This document shows positions 1 through 8,948 of a DNA stretch of 64,000 bases, piece after piece. Source of the DNA: Sphingomonas ginsengisoli An et al. 2013 (lineage in GTDB: Bacteria; Pseudomonadota; Alphaproteobacteria; Sphingomonadales; Sphingomonadaceae); NCBI RefSeq assembly GCF_009363895.1, contig NZ_CP045434.1:1860001-1924000 (forward strand), written 5' to 3'. The position numbers and the translations under genes are program-made. The notes beneath the pieces were generated by a model. That model was given only the letters and a program-made list of their open reading frames with translations. It was not told where the DNA came from and searched no databases. Within the stretch, counting starts at the first letter, position 1. Every line of letters starts with the position of its first letter.

Positions 1-619
1 CGCCGAGGAATTTGGGGCTGGCCCAGCGGCCGTTGTCGTTGAGCCAGCGGCGGATCACCCCGGCGACCAGCTTGGCGTCCTGGGTGACGCCGTAATAATT
101 CTTCGGGTCGGCCTTGCCGATGAGGTGCGACCAACCGGTGCCCGGCGGGTCGATGAAAACCATGTCGCTGACGTCGAGCAGCGAGCCCGGATTGTCGACA
201 ATCGGGTAAGGCGGGGCGCCATCGTCGCGCGCGTCGGAGGGGATCGCGACCCGCTTGGGCCCGAATGCCCCCATTTGCAGCCACACCGAGCCCGAGCCGG
301 GACCGCCGTTGAACAGGAAGGTGATCGGCCGGTTGGGGTCTCGCGGCTCCTTGACGTAGGCGGTGGTGACCACCGCGACCTCGGGCACGCCATCGTCATT
401 CTTGACGATCGTCTCGCCGATGGTCGCGGCGTAGTTGATGCGCTGGCCACCGAAAGTGCCCGAGTGGCGGGTGGTGACGACCTGCGGCACCACGTCGACG
501 GGCGCGTCGGCCGCGGCCTGCCCCTTGCGGTCGCCCCCCGGCCGGTCCTGCGCCGCCGCCGGTCCCGCCGTCACCAACACCGCCGCAAGTACCGCCGCCA
601 GGGCCCACCGATCAGTCAC
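1..619 (-). CDS. Peptidase S10 (serine carboxypeptidase-like), 3' end outside window
   Basis: The protein begins with a GTG at 619, preceded by a GGGAG ribosome-binding site about 8 nt away, and runs off the left edge of the window, so only about 206 N-terminal residues are visible. It opens with a signal peptide (hydrophobic Ala/Val-rich stretch ending near AAAQD). The conserved S10 block FLFNGGPGSGSVW follows, then FIDPPGTGWS, which is typical of secreted bacterial serine carboxypeptidases. The catalytic Ser, Asp and His lie beyond the edge. Members of the family remove C-terminal amino acids in the periplasm. This is ordinary chromosome upstream of the island. Confidence 0.88.
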   Translation of the reverse strand, partial: MTDRWALAAVLAAVLVTAGPAAAQDRPGGDRKGQAAADAPVDVVPQVVTTRHSGTFGGQRINYAATIGETIVKNDDGVPEVAVVTTAYVKEPRDPNRPITFLFNGGPGSGSVWLQMGAFGPKRVAIPSDARDDGAPPYPIVDNPGSLLDVSDMVFIDPPGTGWSHLIGKADPKNYYGVTQDAKLVAGVIRRWLNDNGRWASPKFLG

Positions 620-740
620 GCTCGTCTCCCTCAGAACCGGCGCGCACCATGCCCGTTCGCGGTCGGCTGACAAGAGGGAGCCGTTACGGTCGCGACGCGT
701 TCAGCGAAGCGGGTTCATCCAAACTCAAGGGAGAAGACAC

Positions 741-1013
741 ATGGCCGACCTCAGCCAGGTTCGTGAGCATATGGAAGTCATCGGCGCCGACGGCGTCCAT
801 GTGGGCACCGTCGACCACGTCGATGGCGAGCGGATCAAGCTCACCAAGAAGGACAGCGGCAGCGGTGAAGGCGGCGCGCACGAGGGTCACCACCATTATC
901 TCCCCGGTGGTTTGGTGGCCGGAGTCGAGGGCGACCAGGTCCGCCTGAGCGCCAACGCCGACGTCGCCGCCAATCTGTTCGAGGAAGAAGAGAGCGGTCA
1001 GTCGCTCGGCTGA
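741..1013 (+). CDS. DUF2171 domain protein
   Basis: This is a 90-residue cytoplasmic protein. The ATG at 741 follows AAGGGAGAAGACAC, a good ribosome-binding site. The start (VREHMEVIGADGVHVGTVD) matches DUF2171, a small PRC-barrel-like domain common in Alphaproteobacteria. A His-rich turn (GGAHEGHHHYLPGG) and an acidic tail (FEEEESGQ) follow. The function of the family is unknown; PRC-barrel-like folds often bind partners or pigments. A strong terminator lies directly downstream, so it is probably monocistronic. Confidence 0.85.
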   Translation: MADLSQVREHMEVIGADGVHVGTVDHVDGERIKLTKKDSGSGEGGAHEGHHHYLPGGLVAGVEGDQVRLSANADVAANLFEEEESGQSLG

Positions 1014-1040
1014 GTCACCGTTCACCATAACGGAATCGAT

Positions 1041-1080
1041 AACCGCCGTTGCCTTTTTTACGAGGGTAACGGCGGTTTTT
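1041..1080 (+). terminator. Rho-independent terminator after DUF2171 gene
   Basis: A stem of AACCGCCGTT at 1041-1050 pairs with AACGGCGGTT near 1067-1076, and the second arm runs into a T tract. It lies 28 nt after the DUF2171 stop codon and before the GGDEF-EAL gene. Confidence 0.85.
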
Positions 1081-1127
1081 CGTGGGTTCGCGCGATTCCG
1101 GCTGGCGCGCTCGCCTATCATGGAAAG

Positions 1128-2879
1128 ATGGAACGACGGGGGGAGCGCGGCGGATCGAACGATCCGCCCAGCGCGGCCGAGAAGGGCCGCTACGAGCGCA
1201 TGCTCGGCAATTCCGCCACCGCGGCGATTTGCGCCGATCCCGACCACGGCATCATCGGCTGGAATAGCGCGGCCGAGCAAATGTTCGGTTATCCCGCGGC
1301 GGAGGCGATCGGCCAGCCGCTTTCCATCATCATCCCCGAGCGATTGCGCGCCGCGCACGACGCGGGAATGATCCGCGCGATTGCTGCCCGCAAGACGCCG
1401 ATGGCCGGCCAGACCATCGAGATCATGGCCCTTCACCGCGACGGGCACGAAATCCCGGTCGACCTGTCGTTGTCGATGTGGTTCGAGGAGGGGCGGCCGA
1501 TGTTCGGCGCGCTCCTGCGCGACGTCAGCGACCGCCACGCCGCGACCCGCCGGCTCGAGCATCTCGCCCATCGCGACACGCTGACCACGCTGCCCAATCG
1601 CGGGGCGCTGGTGACGCGGCTCGCGGAAACGCTCGGCCAGCAGCCGTGCGCGCTGTTGATGCTCGACCTCGACGGCTTCAAGCATGTCAACGACAGCCTC
1701 GGCCACAGTGCCGGCGATGCCCTGCTCGCCGAGGTCGCCAAGCGGCTCAGGGCCGCTGTCGACGTCGGCGATTTCGTCGCCCGTCTCGGCGGCGATGAAT
1801 TCGCCATCCTTCTCACCGAACATGTCGGTCCGCTGCGGATCGATGCCCTGTCCACCCGCATTTTCACCGCGCTCAAGCAGCCGTTCGCGCTCGCCGGGCG
1901 CTCGGTCTTCGTTGGAACCAGCATCGGCGTCGCCTTGAGCCCGCACGATGCGACCGAGGTCGACCAGTTGCTCGCCGATGCGGACCTTGCGCTTTACAGC
2001 GCCAAGAGCGCGGGCGGCGGCGGCCGCGCCTTCTTCGCCCGGGGAATGAAGACCCGCACCGAACAGCGACTGCGCCTCGGCAACGAGTTGCGCGAGGCGT
2101 TCGTCGGCGGGCAGTTCGAATTGTGGTACCAGCCACAATTGTCGATCCGCGACGGCACCCTGCTCGGGGTGGAGGCGCTGCTCCGCTGGCACCACCCGCG
2201 CCACGGCCTGCTCGCGCCCGGCGCTTTCATCGAAGTGCTGTCGGACAGCACGATCGCTGAAGACGTCGGATGCTGGGTCCTTGAGGAAGCCTGCGCCGTC
2301 GCCGCGCGCTGGCTTGGGCAGGGGTTCGGACCCGTCCGCATGGGGGTCAATCTATTCCCGGTGCAGCTGCGTTCTCACGGGCTTCGCGAACTGGTCTGCG
2401 CGACTCTCGAGCGGCACGGTCTGCCGCCGCACCTGCTCGAACTGGAGATCACTGAGAATACCGTGCTGCGGATGGACCAGCCGTCGACCGCCGCGCTTCG
2501 CCGGCTGAAAGACCTCGGCGTCAGTATCGCCTTCGACGACTTCGGCACCGGCTTCGCCTCGCTCAGCCTATTGCAGCATTTCCCGCTCACCCGGCTCAAG
2601 ATCGACCGCAGCTTCATCGCCCGGATCGATGAGCGACCGGGCGACGCGGCCATCGTCAAGGCATTGATGTGCATGGCCCAGACCTTCGACCTGGAGGTCA
2701 TCGCCGAAGGAGTCGAAACCGCCGCCCAGGAGAAAATGTTGCGCGAGCTTGGCTGCCAGGAAGCCCAGGGCTTCCGTTACGGCCGACCGATGAAGGCCGA
2801 AGAGCTGGTGAAAGCTTACGCCGACGCCGCGAGCAGGGCCGATGACCAGCCAGGCGAACCGCGCCGCTCCGCCGCTTGA
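1128..2879 (+). CDS. PAS-GGDEF-EAL cyclic di-GMP turnover protein
   Basis: This 583-residue protein has no membrane segment. A PAS domain covers roughly residues 20-145 (ICADPDHGIIGWNSAAEQMFGY), a GGDEF domain about 150-310 with an intact RLGGDEF active site, and an EAL domain about 325-570. The EAL part keeps GVEALLRW, ITEN, FDDFGTGFASL and IAEGVET, so both synthesis and hydrolysis of c-di-GMP look chemically possible. The PAS domain probably senses a small ligand or redox state. No strong ribosome-binding site precedes the ATG; an out-of-frame ATG lies 8 nt upstream. It ends 24 nt before the left att repeat and belongs to the core chromosome. Confidence 0.93.
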   Translation: MERRGERGGSNDPPSAAEKGRYERMLGNSATAAICADPDHGIIGWNSAAEQMFGYPAAEAIGQPLSIIIPERLRAAHDAGMIRAIAARKTPMAGQTIEIMALHRDGHEIPVDLSLSMWFEEGRPMFGALLRDVSDRHAATRRLEHLAHRDTLTTLPNRGALVTRLAETLGQQPCALLMLDLDGFKHVNDSLGHSAGDALLAEVAKRLRAAVDVGDFVARLGGDEFAILLTEHVGPLRIDALSTRIFTALKQPFALAGRSVFVGTSIGVALSPHDATEVDQLLADADLALYSAKSAGGGGRAFFARGMKTRTEQRLRLGNELREAFVGGQFELWYQPQLSIRDGTLLGVEALLRWHHPRHGLLAPGAFIEVLSDSTIAEDVGCWVLEEACAVAARWLGQGFGPVRMGVNLFPVQLRSHGLRELVCATLERHGLPPHLLELEITENTVLRMDQPSTAALRRLKDLGVSIAFDDFGTGFASLSLLQHFPLTRLKIDRSFIARIDERPGDAAIVKALMCMAQTFDLEVIAEGVETAAQEKMLRELGCQEAQGFRYGRPMKAEELVKAYADAASRADDQPGEPRRSAA

Positions 2880-2902
2880 AGCCGGCTTGGTGCGGAAGTG
2901 AG

Positions 2903-2953
2903 AAAGTTGGTCGGGGAGAGAGGATTCGAACCTCCGGCCCCTGCCTCCCGAAG
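2903..2953. repeat. attL: 51-bp direct repeat, detached tRNA-Pro 3' half
   Basis: This stretch is identical to 59,825-59,875. It carries the anticodon-loop-to-CCA part of a minus-strand tRNA-Pro but no 5' half: from 2,954 the sequence diverges and cannot form a tRNA. It therefore marks the far end of the island, not a functional tRNA. Confidence 0.9.
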
Positions 2954-3471
2954 GCGTATCTCCCTGCTCCACTAGAGAGCATCCTCGGGTGCCCGATTAC
3001 ACGTCAGTAGCGTCAAATGGCCTGCAATGTCGCTCGATCTTGGTCCCAAGGTTCAGATTGAACCTCGACCCCTGTCTATGAGCCTCGTCAGATTACAGTC
3101 GCACCTAGTGATTTCCACAGGCTTGCCTTGCGCAACTTTGAACCGGCTTTGGTCACAGCGACTGTCTGTCATTGGTGGGAAGCGGAACGGCTGCTTTCGG
3201 GTCAAGACGACCGGATCGCAGACGTTCGATCGCAAGGAGCGACGGGCTGCTTTGGCGGCAATAACGGGCGCTTGGTAGGCCTCGCAGGTCCTCGCGGGGG
3301 CAACACGTTAAGACAAGGGCTGAGGTCCGCTTCCGACACCTTCCGGGCCTGATGACAGGAATGCCGATCAGATTGCCAACGTCTGCCGTTGGTAAAGTAC
3401 GGGCCGGTCGCCGAAGGTTTGCAAACAGAATCTCGGTAGCAAGCCCATTAAATGAGGGTTGCATGCCACTC
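2954..3471. other. Non-coding left edge of the island
   Basis: No open frame here looks like a protein gene, and the frames that reach into the next gene are shadows of the subtilase. I see no tRNA, insertion sequence end or clear terminator. The sequence is the leftmost island DNA downstream of the convergent-facing subtilase gene. Confidence 0.5.
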
Positions 3472-6009
3472 TCAGCCTGCAGGCCCGACAGGGACCGCGA
3501 TCGGCACACGCGTTGCGATCGCTGCCTCAACCTCGGCATAGAGGTCGACATCGAGATCAGGCGCCGAGATCGACAGGAGCAGCGAATAACGCGCCTTATC
3601 ATTTGCACGGTGTTGGCCAAGATGTGACTTCCACCAACCCCCGACCGGGAACACTGCGATCTCGTCATGGCCCGCGAGCTCGACCGCCGGACCGCGCCAG
3701 AGGTCGCAGTGCAAGGACCCAGCAACCATGGCCTGCGGCCCAAGCAGCCAACGATCATCCTCCTTTCCGGCTTTCTCGGCTTTCTCGTCGCTTTTGCTCA
3801 GCCGGCGCCGGAAATCGTTGGCGGTGTCGTTTCGCTTTTTCAGTGCGAAGCGTAGTCCGAACGATCGATACGTGTCGGGGCGAGTGCCAGCGCGGCCGGA
3901 TAGGTTCGGCTCGATGAAATAGGATAGCGTGGCCTTCATGATGACGGGGCTGTTCTCCAGTGCCTGTAACGCATGGCTTGGCCAAGGCAGATCGTAGAAA
4001 TGCACCTCATTGAACACGGCGCGACCGTCAGGCGTCAAAGTATAGGGCTGGATCTCGGCTTCCGCGATCAGCGTTAGGTCGTTCCGCATCGAGCTGCTCG
4101 CGCGCGCGAAGTTCGGAACGCCAAACCCAACCTCCCTAAGCACTTTCTGCTTGGCGCCCTTGGTCATCGTCTTCCAGCTACGGCCTTTACCGATCAGCAG
4201 CTTGCGGAGCGGATGCGGCCAATCGGCCGACTGGATCATCAGCGCGCGATAAGTCTCTGGCCACAGGCCCGGCACAGCTGCCTTCAGCCGGCCGAGGAAG
4301 TTACCCGCCATGCCGGTTGCGGCACTCGTCGCCCAGAAGGGAATGAGGGGTTCGTTGATGACATCCCGGCCGGTGCTGATCAGCGAGACTGCCCGGTGCC
4401 AGCCACAGAAATCCGTTGAATCGACCATCATGTTGCCTGCCTCGAACAGCACTTCTGGCTTGATCGGGGTCAGGTCCGGCGGAAGCAGCTGCGACCCGCA
4501 GCTGAACGGGCTTTTTTTATTCGCACCCGCAAGGGGCATCAGGTGAGGATCCTCGGTGGAGAGATCGACCTTTGCGGTATATCCGCCGATCGTCAGCGCG
4601 TTCCAGCTCTGCGCCGGATCCTCGAGCGAATGATGCTGCTCGACGATCGTTCGCTGTCCGCCCTGCATGTTGCCGGTCGCGACCACCAAAAGGCGCTTTG
4701 GATGATCTTTCGCCGCGAGATTATCCTGCCGATCGCCCGGCATCGATCCCGAAGCGATCTGGTCAAGCGCCCCACTCCAGCTCGACGGCGCTTCCGATAC
4801 GAAATCCGGTGATGACGTGGCGAGGCAGAAGCTTCGCACAGCGTTGCCGCCCTCGATTTCGGCAATCGAGACCGCGTTTTGGGTCACCAAACCGTAGCGG
4901 GTCGGCTCAGTCGCCGGAAACCCCTCTGGCGGCAGGAATTTGACCGACTCGACTGCATGGCCAAGCTCGACCAACCGATCGTCCTGCAACGGACCCGTCA
5001 GATCGCCGTGAAGAATTAGGCCAGCCATGGCGGTTCCATGGCCTCCGTCGCGCTCGTTGTCGTCGCTGCCCCAATCCTCATCGGCCGCCCATGCTCCTGC
5101 CAAGGCGGGCGCGACCAGCGGATGGGCGCCAGCGATACCGGCATCAATCACGCAAATCACTGGTGCGCCAGGCCCCGGCGGCGTAACGCGCGCTAAGTAG
5201 CTATCGACCAACTCATGCTGGCCAAACGCGGTATCCCCGAGGTCGAGTAGGGGTTCGACGCTCGGCGCGGCCGGTCTAATCTCGCTTATGGCACCGTTCA
5301 GACGGCCGACGAACGACAGCAGTGCTGATGGTGCTGCGTTGACGAACAGAACTTCTGTGTCCGGAAACGTCAGCCGATCCGGATGAACGTCAAGCCCAGC
5401 GTTAGCTGCAGCGCCCGCGACCGCGTCCGCGACGCCTACCAAGCGGCGGATCCAGAGCTCCCACCAGCCCGCCTCAGCTGCAGCGAAGTCGACATCTCCG
5501 ACAACCAGTGCCGCCGGCGAGGCCTGTCGGATCGCTTCGAGCACTTCGAACTTTTCGACATCGGGACGGCTATGATTGCCTAGATTGTCGCTGCCGTAAG
5601 CCTCAATTCGCTGACGCAGGAAAGTGCGCGCGTCGTCCGGCACGAACATCACCGCGCGCTCTGTTCGGTCTGCTTGGCGCTCCGACTTAAGGACGGCAAT
5701 CTGTTGGGCCTGGAAATCGAGCGTATTGGGGATCTTGGTCGCCATTGCTTGCGGCGTCGGCGCCATCGTTTCGACCTCGACCAGCACGCCGCGCCGCACC
5801 CCCGGCATGGCCAGCCGCGTGTCGGCGTCACCTACTGGCACTTCGCCGAGAGCTTGCGTCAGCTGCGCAATGAGCTGGGCTGCATGGTCTGGATAGCTTA
5901 CGCGCCGCGCACGAAATTCGCGCTTGGTCTTCGGGAAGACGTACTGGAAGCTTTCCTTGAAGCCACTAATCGATACGTGCGCCTTCTGAGCGCCTTCATT
6001 CTCGGGCAT
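3472..6009 (-). CDS. ietS: IetS-like subtilisin-family serine protease
   Basis: An 845-residue S8-type peptidase without a signal peptide. After a roughly 270-residue N-terminal region comes the Asp motif (VICVIDAGIAGAHP), the His motif (GGHGTAMAG) and a Ser region (ATSAATGMAGN), so the catalytic triad appears complete. The start ATG has GGGGGGTGA directly upstream. An AAA+ ATPase gene lies 68 nt upstream in the same direction. A subtilase next to this ATPase type is the arrangement of ietAS, first described on an Agrobacterium Ti plasmid as a toxin-antitoxin/incompatibility pair and later listed among anti-phage systems. I infer the protease is the effector. The symbol rests on architecture, not alignment. 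Confidence 0.8.
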   Translation of the reverse strand: MPENEGAQKAHVSISGFKESFQYVFPKTKREFRARRVSYPDHAAQLIAQLTQALGEVPVGDADTRLAMPGVRRGVLVEVETMAPTPQAMATKIPNTLDFQAQQIAVLKSERQADRTERAVMFVPDDARTFLRQRIEAYGSDNLGNHSRPDVEKFEVLEAIRQASPAALVVGDVDFAAAEAGWWELWIRRLVGVADAVAGAAANAGLDVHPDRLTFPDTEVLFVNAAPSALLSFVGRLNGAISEIRPAAPSVEPLLDLGDTAFGQHELVDSYLARVTPPGPGAPVICVIDAGIAGAHPLVAPALAGAWAADEDWGSDDNERDGGHGTAMAGLILHGDLTGPLQDDRLVELGHAVESVKFLPPEGFPATEPTRYGLVTQNAVSIAEIEGGNAVRSFCLATSSPDFVSEAPSSWSGALDQIASGSMPGDRQDNLAAKDHPKRLLVVATGNMQGGQRTIVEQHHSLEDPAQSWNALTIGGYTAKVDLSTEDPHLMPLAGANKKSPFSCGSQLLPPDLTPIKPEVLFEAGNMMVDSTDFCGWHRAVSLISTGRDVINEPLIPFWATSAATGMAGNFLGRLKAAVPGLWPETYRALMIQSADWPHPLRKLLIGKGRSWKTMTKGAKQKVLREVGFGVPNFARASSSMRNDLTLIAEAEIQPYTLTPDGRAVFNEVHFYDLPWPSHALQALENSPVIMKATLSYFIEPNLSGRAGTRPDTYRSFGLRFALKKRNDTANDFRRRLSKSDEKAEKAGKEDDRWLLGPQAMVAGSLHCDLWRGPAVELAGHDEIAVFPVGGWWKSHLGQHRANDKARYSLLLSISAPDLDVDLYAEVEAAIATRVPIAVPVGPAG

Positions 6010-6077
6010 TCACCCCCCGTTGTAATGAGCCGGATTCCCCACGCTCATCTACGCATTTCTCGAAGCGCTTCGTGCTT

Positions 6078-7070
6078 CTAAAGTTGGAAGCGCGCGCGAA
6101 CCGACTGCCGTTCGTGCAGCGCTCCGGCGAGAGCCTCCGGCGACACCGACGTTCCCTTTTCTAGAATGGCGTCCTTGACCACAGCTTCGGCGGCGCGGAC
6201 GAGTTCGCCCTGGCTCAAACCGTCAGTGGCTTCGAGAACCTTGGTCCACGAGCGCTGAGAAAGCTTTAACTTGCCCAGGCGCCGCATCAGTATCGACTTG
6301 GCTGATTCACTGTCGGGCAGCCCATACTCGACCACTTCGTCGAACCTGCGGCCCAGTGCTCTGTCGAGGATTTCGACGTGATTGGTCGCGGCGATCACCA
6401 GACTGTCGGTGGCGTTCGGCTCTTCCATGAAGGCTAGAACCGAATTCAAGACGCGGCGAATCTCGCCAACGTCGTTCGGATCACCGCGCCGGGCGCCGAT
6501 CGCATCAAATTCGTCGAGCAGATAGACCGCGCGGGTCTGCGCAATCTGATCGAACAGCAGCCGGAGCTTGCCAGCGGTCTCACCGAAGAAGCGGCTGAAC
6601 AGCGCTTCCAGCCGGACCGTGAAGAGCGGCAAATGCAATTCGCCGGCCAAGGCCGACGCTGTCATTGTCTTGCCGGTTCCGGGAGGGCCCACCAGGAGCA
6701 AGTGCGTTGCGGGGATTTGGCCATGATCGCGCAGCGTCGCACGTTCGCGCTGTTGTCGCACGATCCGCTCGAGCCGGACGCGCACAGCGTCGCCGAGCAC
6801 CATCGCGTCCAGTCTTATCTTTGGGTAATTGCTCTCGACGAGTCCCTGCAGCTCGCCTCGCGGACGAGCCAAGGGTATCGGCGCTTGGCCGCTCGGCTTT
6901 CCGCTCAGACGATCACGCGCCTTCTGGACAAGCCGCTTGAGCTGGTCGGCCTCCTCTCGGTGGCCCTGTCGCGCCTGCTGTGCCGCTACTTGGAGCGCAA
7001 TCGAAAGAAACTGCTCCTCATCGCCTTCAACATGAGAGTTCAGGAGCGCGACAATCTGCTTAGTCGACAT
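6078..7070 (-). CDS. ietA: IetA-like AAA+ ATPase
   Basis: A 330-residue AAA+ protein. It has a Walker A (GPPGTGKT), a Walker B (YLLDEFDAIG), a sensor 1 block (VIAATNH) and an arginine-finger-like RALGRRFD. The helical N-terminal about 90 residues may bind the partner. I chose the ATG at 7,070 because CAGGGAGGG lies just upstream; a longer frame to 7,121 has no such site. It precedes the subtilase and is probably co-transcribed with it. In the known ietAS pair the ATPase counteracts or controls the protease. Generic AAA+ proteins look alike, so the pairing is the main argument. Confidence 0.8.
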   Translation of the reverse strand: MSTKQIVALLNSHVEGDEEQFLSIALQVAAQQARQGHREEADQLKRLVQKARDRLSGKPSGQAPIPLARPRGELQGLVESNYPKIRLDAMVLGDAVRVRLERIVRQQRERATLRDHGQIPATHLLLVGPPGTGKTMTASALAGELHLPLFTVRLEALFSRFFGETAGKLRLLFDQIAQTRAVYLLDEFDAIGARRGDPNDVGEIRRVLNSVLAFMEEPNATDSLVIAATNHVEILDRALGRRFDEVVEYGLPDSESAKSILMRRLGKLKLSQRSWTKVLEATDGLSQGELVRAAEAVVKDAILEKGTSVSPEALAGALHERQSVRARFQL

Positions 7071-7387
7071 TCGCCCTCCCTGTTTTCTCATACTGCCTGA
7101 AACACGTTGTGACGCGAGCAAACCGCTAAGAACCTAACAGACTCAGATTCCCGATGCTATCGGCGATTGAACCCGACAGCGGGCTCGCGAAACGTAGCCG
7201 CTCGGTCCCCAAGAATCGCTCTTGCTTTGCCGTCGAGCGGTGCGGCTAACTTCCCTATAAACGAGCGTCCGAAAGTAGGGGTCGCCACCACAAGTTTGAG
7301 CGTCCGAGAGTGGGTCTAAGCGGCCGCGATGAACAAGCGTCCGCTCGCGTGTAACCGCGATCCAGGTCCCAATGGCCGAGTGGGGGT
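7071..7387. other. Intergenic, with repeated GCGTCCG words
   Basis: There is no credible gene. Three GCGTCCG words occur within about 70 bp (near 7,265, 7,300 and 7,328), two followed by purine-rich half-sites. The same word recurs near 22,103 and 59,591. The stretch also carries the ietA promoter region, but I cannot assign -35/-10 elements with confidence. Confidence 0.35.
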
Positions 7388-8521
7388 CTATGCAGCGGTC
7401 ATGGAAGGTTCGTCTGCCCGCACGCTCGTGTTAACTAGCGCCGGGTCAATGTTCTTGCGCGTGCCCCAATGCGTAAGGCTAGGGGGACGATACTCGCGAT
7501 TAGCACGCCATCTCTCGAAAACAGAAGCATCGATCGTCTCGTTGATGCGTGATGTAGTGCGTAGAGTGCCCACGTCTGGGTCGGCGCCGACAACCCGGTA
7601 AAACGGCTTCTTAAACGGTCGCAGCACTCGCGGGACGAACGCGGCATAAGAGTCCCTGATAGGTGCAGCCGGGTCGGCCGGCTCACTCGTGAAACCCGGA
7701 CGCAGCGCCAAGCCTGCTTGACGCGCCTTCTTGGCGATCCAAGCCAAGGGGGGCTGCGCTAACGTGTCACTGGGGTAGCCGCCGCCTACGTTAGCATGTG
7801 CGCCCACGAACCAACGCTGCTCCGCCTGATCAAGGGGTCGAGATGGTAAGGGAGCGGCAGTGTTCTCCACCGTCCGCGTCCAAAGGGTCGGTTCAAACTC
7901 CTTCCTGTGCTCGTCGAGCGCGAGTGCGTGAAAGGCGTATTCGTTCTGAAGACGGAGGTGCGTGTCTAGAAATTGGTACTGCTTCAGTCGCCGACGCAGA
8001 GACAGCAGTGGGCTGCCGACCGAGCCCACCGTGTCCCAGACACCTAGGAAGCGTATCGGCGTAGCCGTGCAATACTTAATCATCCAGCACTCCTCGAGCG
8101 TTAACGCGCCCGTCGGCCGCGCCTGGAGCGCGACAAGTGTAGGCTCCGAATAGCGTCTGTATCGGTCGAAGAGCTGCTGGATTGATAGTGGAGCGCCCGG
8201 CACCAGCACACCGCATTTTGCGATTAGTCCGGATAAGCTCCGGGCGGCGTAGGCGCCGCGACTAAAGCCGAAGACAAACAGCTCGTCACCCGGTTCGAAT
8301 ACCTGAATGATCCACTCATACGCCTCGAGAATCTCTTGATCGATGCCGTATCCAGCGATTCCGCCCCGAATCCTTTCACCTACTGTCGTTCCTACGCCTT
8401 TGCCGTAGTACACCAGCTGACCGTCGGCCGCGGGTTCACACAGCGATCTGAGGCGCCAGACGTTAGTGTTGTTCTCAAGCGTGTTCCAAGTGCCGTCGAG
8501 GAATATGGCGAGCCGCTTCAT
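7388..8521 (-). CDS. DUF2235 alpha/beta-hydrolase (Tle1-like fold)
   Basis: A 377-residue protein. It starts with LAIFLDGTWN, the DUF2235 hallmark, and carries the nucleophile elbow GFSRGAYAAR around residue 95 and a VWDTVGSVG block near 170. DUF2235 proteins share a fold with type VI phospholipase effectors of the Tle1 group, but many stand-alone members have no known substrate. The start is supported by AAGGAGAACCG before the ATG. It has its own intergenic regions on both sides and lies between IetAS and AbiE pairs. No signal peptide or toxin-delivery domain is seen, and no immunity gene is obvious. Confidence 0.82.
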   Translation of the reverse strand: MKRLAIFLDGTWNTLENNTNVWRLRSLCEPAADGQLVYYGKGVGTTVGERIRGGIAGYGIDQEILEAYEWIIQVFEPGDELFVFGFSRGAYAARSLSGLIAKCGVLVPGAPLSIQQLFDRYRRYSEPTLVALQARPTGALTLEECWMIKYCTATPIRFLGVWDTVGSVGSPLLSLRRRLKQYQFLDTHLRLQNEYAFHALALDEHRKEFEPTLWTRTVENTAAPLPSRPLDQAEQRWFVGAHANVGGGYPSDTLAQPPLAWIAKKARQAGLALRPGFTSEPADPAAPIRDSYAAFVPRVLRPFKKPFYRVVGADPDVGTLRTTSRINETIDASVFERWRANREYRPPSLTHWGTRKNIDPALVNTSVRADEPSMTAA

Positions 8522-8948
8522 CGGTTCTCCTTCGAACTGCTCTGACTAGTATACGTCCTACCTCGCAGCGCCAACCGGACGGTCGCACTTGAGGAGCCCT
8601 GCAATGCTGATTACGTCTTTCGGCTCGTGGGACGCCTTCTGTGCCCGAAAAGCGTCATCTTTGATGCCTTCGAACCCATGTTTGGTTCAGGGCCGCACCA
8701 AATTAGAACTGAGCGCAGCTATCGTGAGTCTACAGCGGCAGCCGGTTTGATGTGCGCTCGCCCTTGTATGCCGCTCTCCGTTTTCTTCGGAAAGTGCGCA
8801 ACGAGCACCGTGTTCGTGGGCCTGGACCGTAGGTCCTTCGGCTGAAGATTAGATCGTTTGGGCTGGCGACTAACAAAAGTGTGTACCTCTGTAACGAGTA
8901 TGGTACAAAACCTCGGACAAATTGCCCGGCAATCCTAGGCTTTATATC
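8522..8948. other. Divergent intergenic region before AbiE operon
   Basis: No convincing gene lies here. It separates the divergently transcribed DUF2235 and AbiEi genes and holds the inverted repeat at 8,882-8,907. Confidence 0.4.
8882..8907. promoter_or_regulatory. Inverted repeat upstream of AbiEi, possible operator
   Basis: TGTACC at 8,882-8,887 and GGTACA at 8,902-8,907 form a perfect 6-bp dyad 41 bp before the AbiEi start. AbiEi proteins of the family repress their own operon by binding inverted repeats, so this is a plausible autoregulatory site. That use is inferred. Confidence 0.4.

Noticed and set aside
684..2204. Long 506-aa minus-strand frame across the GGDEF-EAL gene
   Set aside because: It is the antisense shadow of the clearly recognisable PAS-GGDEF-EAL protein and crosses the terminator at 1,041; its product has no domain pattern.
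2903..2985. A complete tRNA gene at the left repeat
   Set aside because: Only the 3' half of tRNA-Pro is present; sequence from 2,954 on cannot form the 5' half.
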